In this document: positions 1 to 5,140 of the stretch, piece by piece | Position numbering within the stretch: the stretch's first letter is position 1 | Layout of the letters: every line of letters starts with the position of its first letter | Source: Candidatus Neomicrothrix sp. UBA672 | GTDB lineage: Bacteria > Actinomycetota > Acidimicrobiia > Acidimicrobiales > MedAcidi-G1 | Direction: 5' to 3' | Assembly: GCA_002299135.1 (NCBI GenBank) | Contig: DBNM01000156.1 | Span: 1 to 8,346 of the forward strand | Length of the DNA: 8,346 bases | The notes under the pieces: generated by a model | What the model saw: only the letters and a program-made list of their open reading frames with translations | What the model was told of the DNA's origin: nothing | The model's database searches: none | Made by a program: the position numbers and the translations under genes

Positions 1-7
1 GCCTCCG

Positions 8-334
8 ATGATGGGTGAGGGTTTTGAAATAAGAGAGTCTGAAATATTTAAAGAAATTGAACAGATTTTCAATGCAATTCTTGCTTCAATTCAATCCATA
101 GATGAATTAGATTCTGCAGATTCTAAAACTGCGGATGATGGAAATTTCCAATCAAGTGAACTGACTTTAAGTCTTATTGAAGAGTTGATTAAAGAAACTT
201 TTGATCAACGGTTTGAGGAAGAGATCTCCGAAATAGTGGATCGCGTAGCTAAAGAGGCAATAACGCAAATAATTGAAGGTTTAATTCAAGAAAGTGACGA
301 ACAAACATTAGAGGGAACGACTGAAAGTAATTAA
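8..334 (+). CDS. Small acidic helical protein of unknown function, possibly the C-terminal part of a gene cut by the window edge
   Basis: I do not recognise this gene. The 108-residue reading is rich in Glu and Asp, with no signal peptide or membrane segment. It shows two helix-prone stretches (about residues 8-33 and 52-95) split by an acidic, Ser/Asn-rich linker (34-51). The second stretch has regularly spaced Ile, Leu and Val, as in an amphipathic or coiled-coil oligomerisation helix. It loosely recalls the C-terminal helices of PopZ-like (DUF2497) scaffold proteins, but that is an impression only. The frame stays open to the left edge, and only 7 bases precede the double ATG at 8, so no ribosome binding site can be judged. 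The true start may lie outside the window. It ends with TAA 30 bp before nadE, on the same strand, but nadE seems to have its own promoter. Confidence 0.6.
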   Translation: MMGEGFEIRESEIFKEIEQIFNAILASIQSIDELDSADSKTADDGNFQSSELTLSLIEELIKETFDQRFEEEISEIVDRVAKEAITQIIEGLIQESDEQTLEGTTESN

Positions 335-358
335 CATGTCATTTGCTCTCTGTACGCT
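331..358 (+). promoter_or_regulatory. Putative leaderless promoter of nadE
   Basis: TTAACA (331-336) differs from the consensus -35 by one base. It is followed by a 16-bp spacer and a -10-like TACGCT (353-358). Exactly six bases separate the -10 hexamer from the nadE ATG at 365, so transcription would start at or next to the start codon. No Shine-Dalgarno sequence precedes that ATG, which fits a leaderless mRNA. The -35 overlaps the stop codon of the upstream gene. Confidence 0.45.
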
Positions 359-364
359 GAGTGT

Positions 365-2041
365 ATGGGAATGTTCAGGCTAGCTCTTGCTCAGATCAAT
401 CCAGTTGTAGGAGATTTAGAAGGAAATGTTGAATTAATTCGCGATCTTATAGAAAAAGTAGAACATTGTGATCTAGCAGTATTTGGAGAGATGTCATTAA
501 CTGGCTATCCACTTGAAGATCTAGTTCTAAAGCCAGGATTCATTACAGATAACAAAAATGCTTTACACGATCTTGCCTCGATGTCTGGAAACTGCGCATT
601 GGTAATTGGATTTGCGGATTCAGATGAAGAAAATGTATACAACTCAATAGCGATTTGTCATAAGGGAAAAATCGTAGGAAGTTACAGAAAACAGAATCTT
701 CCAAACGTTGAAGTTTTTGATGAAGTTAGAAACTTTTCACCAGGGTCAGACTCCTTAAACCTTTTTTCCATCGGAGGAGCAACCATTGGCTTTGCGATTT
801 GTGAAGACTTATGGGTTCCAAACGGTCCAGTCAAAGTGCTCGTTGATGGAGGGGCTCAATTGATTGTTACAACTAACGGCTCGCCATTTCATCAAGGCAA
901 GCAACAAGAAAGAGAGATTCTTGTAAATGAGATTTCACAAGAAAATAATGTCCCTATTGCATATGTAAATTTAGTAGGCGGTCAAGATGAACTCGTTTTT
1001 GATGGTGGTTCTTTTATTACCGATTCTGAAGGAGAAGTTATTTTAAGGTCACCAAGGTTTCATGAATCGATACTTGTCGCTGATCTATCTATTGAAAAAA
1101 ATAAAACCACTGAAAATAATTTGCCGATTATAGAAGTATCTTCGATTCGTGATCATGAAGGGACAATTGAACCCTCTATTGCACCTACTTTAGATATTTT
1201 TGAAGAACTTTATTTAGCATTAATGACCGCTACTCGAGACTATGTTTTGAAAAGTGGATTTCAGCAAGTGTGCCTAGGACTATCTGGGGGTATTGACTCT
1301 GCGTTGGTAGCAGCTATAGCTTCTGATTCTTTGGGACCAAATAATGTGACAGCTGTAATGATGCCATCACGCTATTCGAGTACCCATTCTTTAACAGACG
1401 CTGAGCAATTAATTGAAAATCTCGGAATAGCTTCAGTCAATTTTTCGATTGAGGATATTCACTCGACATTTTCAGAACAATGGGCTTTTAATCTCAATGA
1501 AGAGATTCTTGGAGTTACTGATGAGAACTTACAATCAAGGATTCGAGGAGTTTTATTAATGGCGTTTGCAAATGCAAATAACTGGCTTGTTTTAACTACC
1601 GGAAATAAAAGTGAGGCAGCGGTCGGTTATTCGACTTTATATGGCGATACTGCCGGTGCTTATGCGGTTATTAAAGATGTATATAAAACCGGTGTATATG
1701 ACTTGGCTCGCTGGAGAAATGAATCTGCAGGAAATGAAATAATTCCAAATTCAATAATAAACAAACCTCCTTCGGCAGAACTTCGACCAGATCAACGTGA
1801 TGATCAAAGTTTGCCGCCCTACGAAACCCTTGACCCTCTTCTAAAGTCATACATTGAAGGTGATAGAACTAGAGCTGAGTTAGTTGAAGATGGCTTTGAT
1901 TCGAAAATGGTTGATGAGGTTGTTCAACTTGTTGACACTTCTGAGTATAAAAGACGTCAGAATCCTCCAGGAGTCAGGGTTACACGAAAAGGTTTTGGCC
2001 GAGATCGACGTCTACCACTGGTAAATCGATATAAAGGTTGA
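365..2041 (+). CDS. nadE: Glutamine-dependent NAD+ synthetase
   Basis: This cytosolic enzyme makes NAD+ from deamido-NAD+ (nicotinic acid adenine dinucleotide), ATP and glutamine, the last step of NAD+ synthesis. The 558-residue protein has two domains. An N-terminal nitrilase-type glutaminase (about 1-260) carries the Glu42, Lys109 and Cys146 triad, within GEMSLTGYP, YRKQNLPN and ICEDLW. A C-terminal NAD synthetase domain (about 275-558) carries the ATP-binding PP-loop SGGIDS at 307-312, TTGNKSE at 411-417 and the family's usual C-terminal ending RRLPLVNRY. The length matches the shorter bacterial two-domain form (about 540-570 residues), not the roughly 680-residue mycobacterial type. No Shine-Dalgarno precedes ATG 365, and a -10 hexamer six bases upstream suggests a leaderless message; Met3 (371) is an alternative start. 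The gene ends in TGA and is followed at once by a hairpin terminator. Confidence 0.97.
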   Translation: MGMFRLALAQINPVVGDLEGNVELIRDLIEKVEHCDLAVFGEMSLTGYPLEDLVLKPGFITDNKNALHDLASMSGNCALVIGFADSDEENVYNSIAICHKGKIVGSYRKQNLPNVEVFDEVRNFSPGSDSLNLFSIGGATIGFAICEDLWVPNGPVKVLVDGGAQLIVTTNGSPFHQGKQQEREILVNEISQENNVPIAYVNLVGGQDELVFDGGSFITDSEGEVILRSPRFHESILVADLSIEKNKTTENNLPIIEVSSIRDHEGTIEPSIAPTLDIFEELYLALMTATRDYVLKSGFQQVCLGLSGGIDSALVAAIASDSLGPNNVTAVMMPSRYSSTHSLTDAEQLIENLGIASVNFSIEDIHSTFSEQWAFNLNEEILGVTDENLQSRIRGVLLMAFANANNWLVLTTGNKSEAAVGYSTLYGDTAGAYAVIKDVYKTGVYDLARWRNESAGNEIIPNSIINKPPSAELRPDQRDDQSLPPYETLDPLLKSYIEGDRTRAELVEDGFDSKMVDEVVQLVDTSEYKRRQNPPGVRVTRKGFGRDRRLPLVNRYKG

Positions 2042-2052
2042 AACATTTTTTT

Positions 2053-2080
2053 AAAAATTGTGACAACCGTCACGATTTTT
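2053..2080 (+). terminator. Rho-independent terminator after nadE
   Basis: A 12-bp stem (2053-2064 with 2069-2080) closes a 4-base loop AACC. Pairing is complete apart from one T-G wobble. The core is GTGAC/GTCAC and the outer part is A5 against T5. A T-rich run (gtttgttgttt) follows. It lies 12 bp past the nadE stop. Because both flanks are A/T tracts it may also act on the other strand. Confidence 0.8.
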
Positions 2081-2082
2081 GT

Positions 2083-2110
2083 TTGTTGTTTGCCAGAGCA
2101 TCGGTAAGGT
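2083..2110 (+). promoter_or_regulatory. Weak candidate promoter for the sigma factor gene
   Basis: TAAGGT (2105-2110) fits the TANNNT pattern of a -10 element. A poor -35-like TTGTTG (2083-2088) lies 16 bp upstream. The site falls just after the nadE terminator, where a new promoter is expected, and would leave a leader of about 35 bases containing the GGAGGA site. The assignment rests on position more than on sequence. Confidence 0.3.
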
Positions 2111-2138
2111 AACGCGCGTAGGCATGTGTTGAATTTAC

Positions 2139-2144
2139 GGAGGA
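2139..2144 (+). promoter_or_regulatory. Shine-Dalgarno site that fixes the sigma factor start
   Basis: GGAGGA sits six bases before GTG 2151, the usual spacing. It touches the in-frame ATG at 2145 directly, which leaves no room for initiation there. GTG 2151 is therefore the better start. Confidence 0.75.
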
Positions 2145-2150
2145 ATGGGC

Positions 2151-3089
2151 GTGGCCAAAGAAAGAGTCGATAGAGATGAGGAAGATTTAGTTCGACTTTA
2201 TTTAACCGATATAGGTCAATATCCATTATTAACTAAGGAAGGCGAAGTCGAACTAGCTAAAAAAATTGAAGAAGGCGTTAAAGCTGAACAAGAACAGGAA
2301 GCTAATTCAGCCAAGCTGACACCAGCAGAGGTTCGAAAATTAAAAGTTACTATCCGTCGGGGTTCAAAAGCAGAGCGAACTTTCGTTCAATCAAATTTAC
2401 GACTTGTGGTTTCTATCGCGAAAAAATATCAAGCTTCAGGGTTGCCTCTTTTAGATTTGATACAGGAAGGCAACCTTGGTTTGATGCATGCTGTTGAGAA
2501 GTTTGACTGGCGAAAGGGATTCAAATTTTCCACTTATGCAACTTGGTGGATACGGCAGGCCATCACTAGGGGAATAGCAAATACGGGACGAACAATTCGT
2601 TTACCCGTACATGCTGGGGATACTCTTGCTCGTCTTCAAAAGGCTCGATCTCGTCTTGAAATAAAGTTTGGAAGGCAAGCAACTTTGGCTGAACTGTCAG
2701 CTGAGGTAGAAATGCCTGAAGACAAAGTAACAGAAGCTCTTCGATTTGCGGCTGAACCGCTTTCGCTCAGTGAACCACTGCGTGAAGATGGAGATGCCGA
2801 GTTAGGAGATGTAGTAGAGGATCGTTCAGCCGAGTCTCCGTTTGAAACTGCCGCTACTGCGTTATTACCCGAGGAGATTTCTCGACTTCTTGCTCCTTTA
2901 GACGAAAGAGAAAGAGAAATTTTGAAGTTGCGTTTTGGTCTCGATCGTGGGGAACCTCGAACCCTTGAAGAGGTGGGAGAACATTTTGATCTGACTAGGG
3001 AAAGAATCCGCCAGATTGAAGCTCGGGCTATGTCTAAGTTGCGTCATCCGAGTAGCGATACAGGCGCCCGAGATCTTTTGGCAGTTTAA
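2151..3089 (+). CDS. RNA polymerase sigma-70 factor, group 1/2 (RpoD/HrdB/SigB-like)
   Basis: This subunit directs RNA polymerase to promoters. Read from GTG 2151 it has 312 residues. Region 1.2 is at about 10-42. Region 2 (about 77-155) includes LDLIQEGNLGLMHAVEKFDW, the 2.3/2.4 motif YATWWIRQAITRGIA and the extended-region TIRLPVH. Region 3 spans about 157-235. Region 4 (about 240-300) has DEREREILKLRFGL and the helix-turn-helix TLEEVGEHFDLTRERIRQIE. All core regions are intact. The long N-terminal extension and region 1.1 of actinobacterial principal sigma factors are absent, so it resembles group 2 factors such as mycobacterial SigB. A short principal sigma in a reduced genome is equally possible. 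ATG 2145 is in frame but too close to the Shine-Dalgarno. The gene converges on the tRNA-Sec gene with 8 bp between them and no terminator hairpin of its own. Confidence 0.95.
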   Translation: MAKERVDRDEEDLVRLYLTDIGQYPLLTKEGEVELAKKIEEGVKAEQEQEANSAKLTPAEVRKLKVTIRRGSKAERTFVQSNLRLVVSIAKKYQASGLPLLDLIQEGNLGLMHAVEKFDWRKGFKFSTYATWWIRQAITRGIANTGRTIRLPVHAGDTLARLQKARSRLEIKFGRQATLAELSAEVEMPEDKVTEALRFAAEPLSLSEPLREDGDAELGDVVEDRSAESPFETAATALLPEEISRLLAPLDEREREILKLRFGLDRGEPRTLEEVGEHFDLTRERIRQIEARAMSKLRHPSSDTGARDLLAV

Positions 3090-3097
3090 AAATAATC

Positions 3098-3193
3098 TGG
3101 CGGAGGTGGACGGGAATCGAACCCGCCGGACGGGGATCGCCCGTCCCACCCGCTTTGAAGGCGGGGGAGCCCACCAGGTACTCGGACACCTCC
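3098..3193 (-). tRNA. selC: tRNA-Sec (UCA anticodon), selenocysteine tRNA
   Basis: The minus strand folds as a 96-nt selenocysteine tRNA with an encoded 3' CCA (3098-3100) and discriminator G. The anticodon loop CTTCAAA is the same as I recall for E. coli selC and places anticodon UCA at 3156-3158, closed by stem CCCGC/GCGGG. The acceptor is GGAGGTGT against CCACCTCC, seven pairs plus a T-C mismatch at the eighth. The D stem is long (GAGTAC/GGGCTC) with a small loop. The variable arm is long, a 7-bp stem GGACGGG/CCCGTCC closing CGATC. The T arm is GCGGG-TTCGATT-CCCGT. An 8+5 acceptor/T layout, extended D stem and large variable arm separate it from tRNA-Ser and from suppressor tRNAs. It is charged with serine, converted by SelA to Sec-tRNA and delivered by SelB to UGA codons. 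No sel gene or selenoprotein is visible in this window. GC is 68 of 96 bases, far above the flanks. Confidence 0.93.
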
Positions 3194-3200
3194 ATAGATG

Positions 3201-3206
3201 ACCGTA
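3201..3206 (-). promoter_or_regulatory. Candidate -10 element for tRNA-Sec
   Basis: On the minus strand TACGGT lies seven bases before the first base of the mature tRNA, so the transcript could begin at or next to the tRNA 5' end. No good -35 sits 16-18 bp further up. A second possible promoter is TTTACT, 16 bp, TAGTAT further upstream, which would give a 5' leader. The choice between them is open. Confidence 0.3.
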
Positions 3207-3294
3207 TTGTGTCAGAGCTTAAATACTATGCATTCAGTAAAAATAGTAAAAACAATTTAACTCTTTGCTTATGTAATTACCCTTTCTAGGCACG

Positions 3295-3300
3295 TATCAT
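3295..3300 (+). promoter_or_regulatory. Putative -10 element of a leaderless microprotein gene
   Basis: TATCAT is one base from... two mismatches short of TATAAT and is followed by exactly six bases before ATG 3307. The spacing matches that at nadE and at the HAD gene. There is no Shine-Dalgarno before this ATG. No clear -35 is seen 16-18 bp upstream. Confidence 0.45.
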
Positions 3301-3306
3301 TCTTTT

Positions 3307-3381
3307 ATGAAAAAGTTTTTGATGCTTTTGGCTCTAGGAGCGCTTATTTCAGTTGCGGTTCGCAAGGTTCGTTCTATTTAA
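3307..3381 (+). CDS. 24-residue membrane-type microprotein (possible DLW-39-like relative)
   Basis: This short frame encodes an MKK start, a hydrophobic stretch LMLLALGALISVAV (residues 5-18) and a basic tail RKVRSI, a layout typical of a tiny single-pass membrane protein with a basic end. The start resembles what I remember of the actinobacterial DLW-39 family (MKK, a Leu/Ala-rich segment, then a basic residue cluster). However, it stops before the acidic region and DLW motif that name that family, and no such motif follows in frame. Support for its being a gene comes from the -10 hexamer exactly six bases upstream, and from its filling the gap between the tRNA-Sec promoter region and the convergent HAD gene, whose stop is 2 bp away. 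Without comparison it could be a chance frame. Confidence 0.45.
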   Translation: MKKFLMLLALGALISVAVRKVRSI

Positions 3382-3383
3382 TT

Positions 3384-4163
3384 TTATTTAGTCGAACGGA
3401 AACGTTTAAAAGTTTTAACGACCCCTGCTCCTAAAAGAAAAGTTAGAACTGTTATAGCAATCCATTTGCGGTTGAGAGGAACTCGTTCTCCTAAAGCAAT
3501 TGGTCTCACGAATTCTAATATCGGCCAGTTCTTTTCTTCTGCCTGTTTTCTAAGTTCTCTATCTGGGTTAACGGCTACTGGATTACCTACTAGCTCCAAC
3601 ATTGGAATATCTGTTGACGAATCAGAATATGCCCAAGAATCTTCTAGAGAAATGTTCTTTTTTAAAGAAAGATCTATTATTGCTTCTGCTTTATGTGACC
3701 CAGCAGCATAAAACTCTACCTCCCCTGTGTAACGACCTTCAGAGTCCACGACAGGTGTGGTAGCTATAAAGTCGTCGATACCTAAATGTTCGGCTAAGGG
3801 TTCAACTATTTCTGTTGGGCTTGCAGAAATCAGTACCAGCAGATGCCCTTTCAATTTGTGTTCTTCTATCAAGTCAATTGCGTCATCGTAAACAATCGGT
3901 TCAATAACTTCAGTTAAATTATCTCTTACAAGTCTTTTCATTGCTTTCTGGTTCATACCAGTTGCTAAACGAAGGGCAGTTTTTCTTGCTTTATCGAGAC
4001 TCTCTTCATCAGCTCCAAAAAATTTAAACAATAAATGCCCCCAAGCGGTTCTAACAGCCATGGGGATACTTAAATAACCGTTTTTTCTCAAAGTAGGTGC
4101 ATAGGCAATGATTGAAGTCTTCGCTATAACTGTTTTATCTAAATCAAAAAAAGCAGCTTCCAC
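3384..4163 (-). CDS. HAD-IB family phosphatase (SerB-like) with C-terminal membrane anchor
   Basis: This 259-residue haloacid dehalogenase-type hydrolase has all four catalytic motifs: FFDLDKT with nucleophile Asp7 and Asp9, the motif II Ser113 in LISAS, Lys158 in SHKAE, and YSDSSTDIPML with Asp181 and Asp185 for Mg2+. A helical cap lies at about 15-90. This is the phosphoserine-phosphatase-like IB subfamily, but the exact substrate cannot be told; a lipid-phosphate or other phosphomonoester is possible. After the domain a segment at about 233-249 (KWIAITVLTFLLGAGVV) is a single predicted membrane helix with a basic tail KTFKRFRSTK, so the enzyme is probably tethered with the catalytic part in the cytosol. 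The start codon is GTG (plus-strand CAC at 4161). No Shine-Dalgarno precedes it, but a -10 hexamer lies six bases upstream. It is divergent from the STAS gene. Confidence 0.9.
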   Translation of the reverse strand: MEAAFFDLDKTVIAKTSIIAYAPTLRKNGYLSIPMAVRTAWGHLLFKFFGADEESLDKARKTALRLATGMNQKAMKRLVRDNLTEVIEPIVYDDAIDLIEEHKLKGHLLVLISASPTEIVEPLAEHLGIDDFIATTPVVDSEGRYTGEVEFYAAGSHKAEAIIDLSLKKNISLEDSWAYSDSSTDIPMLELVGNPVAVNPDRELRKQAEEKNWPILEFVRPIALGERVPLNRKWIAITVLTFLLGAGVVKTFKRFRSTK

Positions 4164-4169
4164 AGAATG

Positions 4170-4175
4170 ATCTTA
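4170..4175 (-). promoter_or_regulatory. Putative -10 element of the leaderless HAD gene
   Basis: On the minus strand TAAGAT is followed by CATTCT and then the GTG start codon, giving a transcript with no leader. The hexamer forms one arm of a 16-bp near-palindrome, so a regulator bound there would block it. The -35 region (TTCATT, 17 bp upstream) is poor. Confidence 0.45.
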
Positions 4176-4185
4176 GATCCAAGAT
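4170..4185. promoter_or_regulatory. Near-palindromic candidate operator in the divergent HAD/STAS promoter region
   Basis: ATCTTAGATCCAAGAT reads the same on both strands at 14 of 16 positions: arms ATCTT and AAGAT around a GATC centre. It overlaps the predicted -10 of the HAD gene and lies 80 bp before the STAS start codon, so a dimeric regulator here could affect both directions. The regulator is unknown. Confidence 0.35.
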
Positions 4186-4256
4186 AAAGAATAATGAAGA
4201 GCGATGTAAATAAAACAAGTAACAGGGCTCTAACGTGTTAAAAGGAAGTATTTATT

Positions 4257-4260
4257 GGAG
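4257..4260 (+). promoter_or_regulatory. Shine-Dalgarno for the STAS gene
   Basis: GGAG lies four bases before ATG 4265. It favours that start over the upstream in-frame GTG at 4235. The resulting N-terminus also aligns with SpoIIAA-type proteins without an extension. Confidence 0.55.
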
Positions 4261-4264
4261 TTAC

Positions 4265-4597
4265 ATGAATCTTGAAATCCACCGTTCAGTAGAAGGTAAA
4301 AATGTGTTTCTTGGCCTTATTGGAGATTTAGATATGGCAGGAGCCCCTGTGCTTAGGCAATCAATAGTGAAAGAGGTTTCTCAAGGGAATATTTTTCTAG
4401 TTCTTGATTTTGCAGGCGTTCATTTCATAGATTCTTCCGGTCTTGGTTCAATAATTGGGGGGCTGAGACGTGTGCGTTCAAATCAAGGAAACTTATTTCT
4501 AGTAGGCGTAGATGATGAATTGCAAAAGATTTTTAGGTTATGTGAGTTGGATAAGATTTTTAAAATGGACTCTAATCGTGAAACTTTTTCAGGTTAG
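4265..4597 (+). CDS. STAS-domain anti-sigma factor antagonist (SpoIIAA/RsbV/BldG type)
   Basis: The 110-residue protein is a single STAS domain. In partner switching the unphosphorylated antagonist binds the anti-sigma kinase and frees the sigma factor; phosphorylation by the kinase turns it off. The signature is FIDSSGLGSIIG, where Ser57 matches the phosphorylated Ser58 of Bacillus subtilis SpoIIAA. GDLDMAGAP near the N-terminus is the usual second strand and turn, and LFLVGVDDELQKIFRLCELDKIF is the typical C-terminal half. ATG 4265 gives the family length; GTG 4235 would add ten poorly conserved residues. The anti-sigma kinase gene follows after 13 bp. In Streptomyces the comparable gene is bldG, which as I recall also lies upstream of topA. 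Confidence 0.93.
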   Translation: MNLEIHRSVEGKNVFLGLIGDLDMAGAPVLRQSIVKEVSQGNIFLVLDFAGVHFIDSSGLGSIIGGLRRVRSNQGNLFLVGVDDELQKIFRLCELDKIFKMDSNRETFSG

Positions 4598-4599
4598 TT

Positions 4600-4604
4600 G
4601 AGGA
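4600..4604 (+). promoter_or_regulatory. Shine-Dalgarno for the anti-sigma factor gene
   Basis: GAGGA lies six bases before GTG 4611, normal spacing that supports this non-ATG start. It sits in the 13-bp gap after the STAS gene, consistent with translation from one shared mRNA. Confidence 0.65.
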
Positions 4605-4610
4605 TTTAAA

Positions 4611-5048
4611 GTGACTGGAGAAATCGAATTAAGTATTCCGGTACGAGTTGATTATGTCCAATTAGTACGAGCAGTGGTTGGTTCTTTGGCGTCGACAAAT
4701 CCTGAATTATCCACAGCTCGTATTGCAGATTTACGTCTTGTTATATCAGAAGCTTTAACAAACGCGATTCGCGCACAAGAAAAAAATTCCATTTCAGAAA
4801 GGCTTATTGTTTTATGTAAATTGACTGATTCTGCAATTGAAGTTGAAGTCAGAGACAAAGCAACTGGTTTTGAGGTTGATTTGATTCCAGATTTACCACC
4901 GACCGAAAGCCCAGAACGGTTGCAACATGAAAGAGGTTTAGGTTTGTCAATAATGCGCGAAATGTCAGATGGGTTAGAGATAGAGTCCGGACCAGAAGGC
5001 ACAGTAGTTCATATGACCATTAATAGTCAGAACAGTAACAATTCTTAA
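4611..5048 (+). CDS. Anti-sigma factor, serine-kinase HATPase type (RsbW/SpoIIAB family)
   Basis: This 145-residue cytosolic protein has the GHKL ATP-binding fold of anti-sigma kinases. It is expected to bind and hold a sigma factor and to phosphorylate the STAS antagonist encoded just upstream. The N box is SEALTNAIRA (46-55, Glu47 and Asn51), the first glycine box is VRDKATGF (80-87, Asp82) and the second is RGLGLSIM (108-115). The N-terminal strand with SIPVRVDYVQLVRAVVGSLA fits the family start. The Asn box lacks the His often seen in SpoIIAB (usually N-A-I-x-H), having Arg-Ala-Gln instead. It starts at GTG with a good Shine-Dalgarno. It is co-transcribed with the antagonist. The target sigma factor is not evident: the sigma in this window is not of the group 3 type usually controlled this way. 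Confidence 0.9.
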   Translation: MTGEIELSIPVRVDYVQLVRAVVGSLASTNPELSTARIADLRLVISEALTNAIRAQEKNSISERLIVLCKLTDSAIEVEVRDKATGFEVDLIPDLPPTESPERLQHERGLGLSIMREMSDGLEIESGPEGTVVHMTINSQNSNNS

Positions 5049-5097
5049 TTGTAAAGCCTGTAGTAAAATACTTTTAATGTAAGAGTGTTATGTGCTG

Positions 5098-5126
5098 TTA
5101 AACATTTGGCATTACTTATCTAAGTT
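5098..5126 (+). promoter_or_regulatory. Candidate promoter for nhaA
   Basis: TTAAAC (5098-5103) and TAAGTT (5121-5126) are separated by 17 bp and end 14 bases before ATG 5141. The 92-bp gap after the anti-sigma gene has no hairpin terminator, so read-through from the upstream pair is also possible. Confidence 0.33.
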
Positions 5127-5140
5127 TCATTAGGAAAATC

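Noticed and set aside
2039..2041. The TGA at the end of nadE as a selenocysteine codon
   Set aside because: The protein already ends with the usual NadE C-terminus and a terminator hairpin follows at once, so TGA is a normal stop here despite the nearby tRNA-Sec.
2145..2150. ATG 2145 as the start of the sigma factor
   Set aside because: The Shine-Dalgarno GGAGGA ends directly at this ATG, leaving no spacing. GTG 2151, two codons on, has the ideal six bases.
3016..3201. Possible 61-residue and 83-residue reading frames across the sigma 3' end and the tRNA
   Set aside because: They run through the structured tRNA gene or antisense to the sigma gene and show no protein-like features or start signals.
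3236..3253. Tandem 9-bp near-repeat AGTAAAAAT/AGTAAAAAC
   Set aside because: Two short A-rich copies in an AT-rich promoter region are expected by chance. They may only reflect promoter-like composition.
4235..4264. GTG 4235 as the start of the STAS protein
   Set aside because: It would add ten residues outside the STAS domain. ATG 4265 has its own GGAG and gives the usual family length.
4652..5002. A 116-residue frame antisense to the anti-sigma gene
   Set aside because: It mirrors the codon pattern of a well-supported gene on the other strand and has low-complexity Ser/Lys content typical of antisense shadows.
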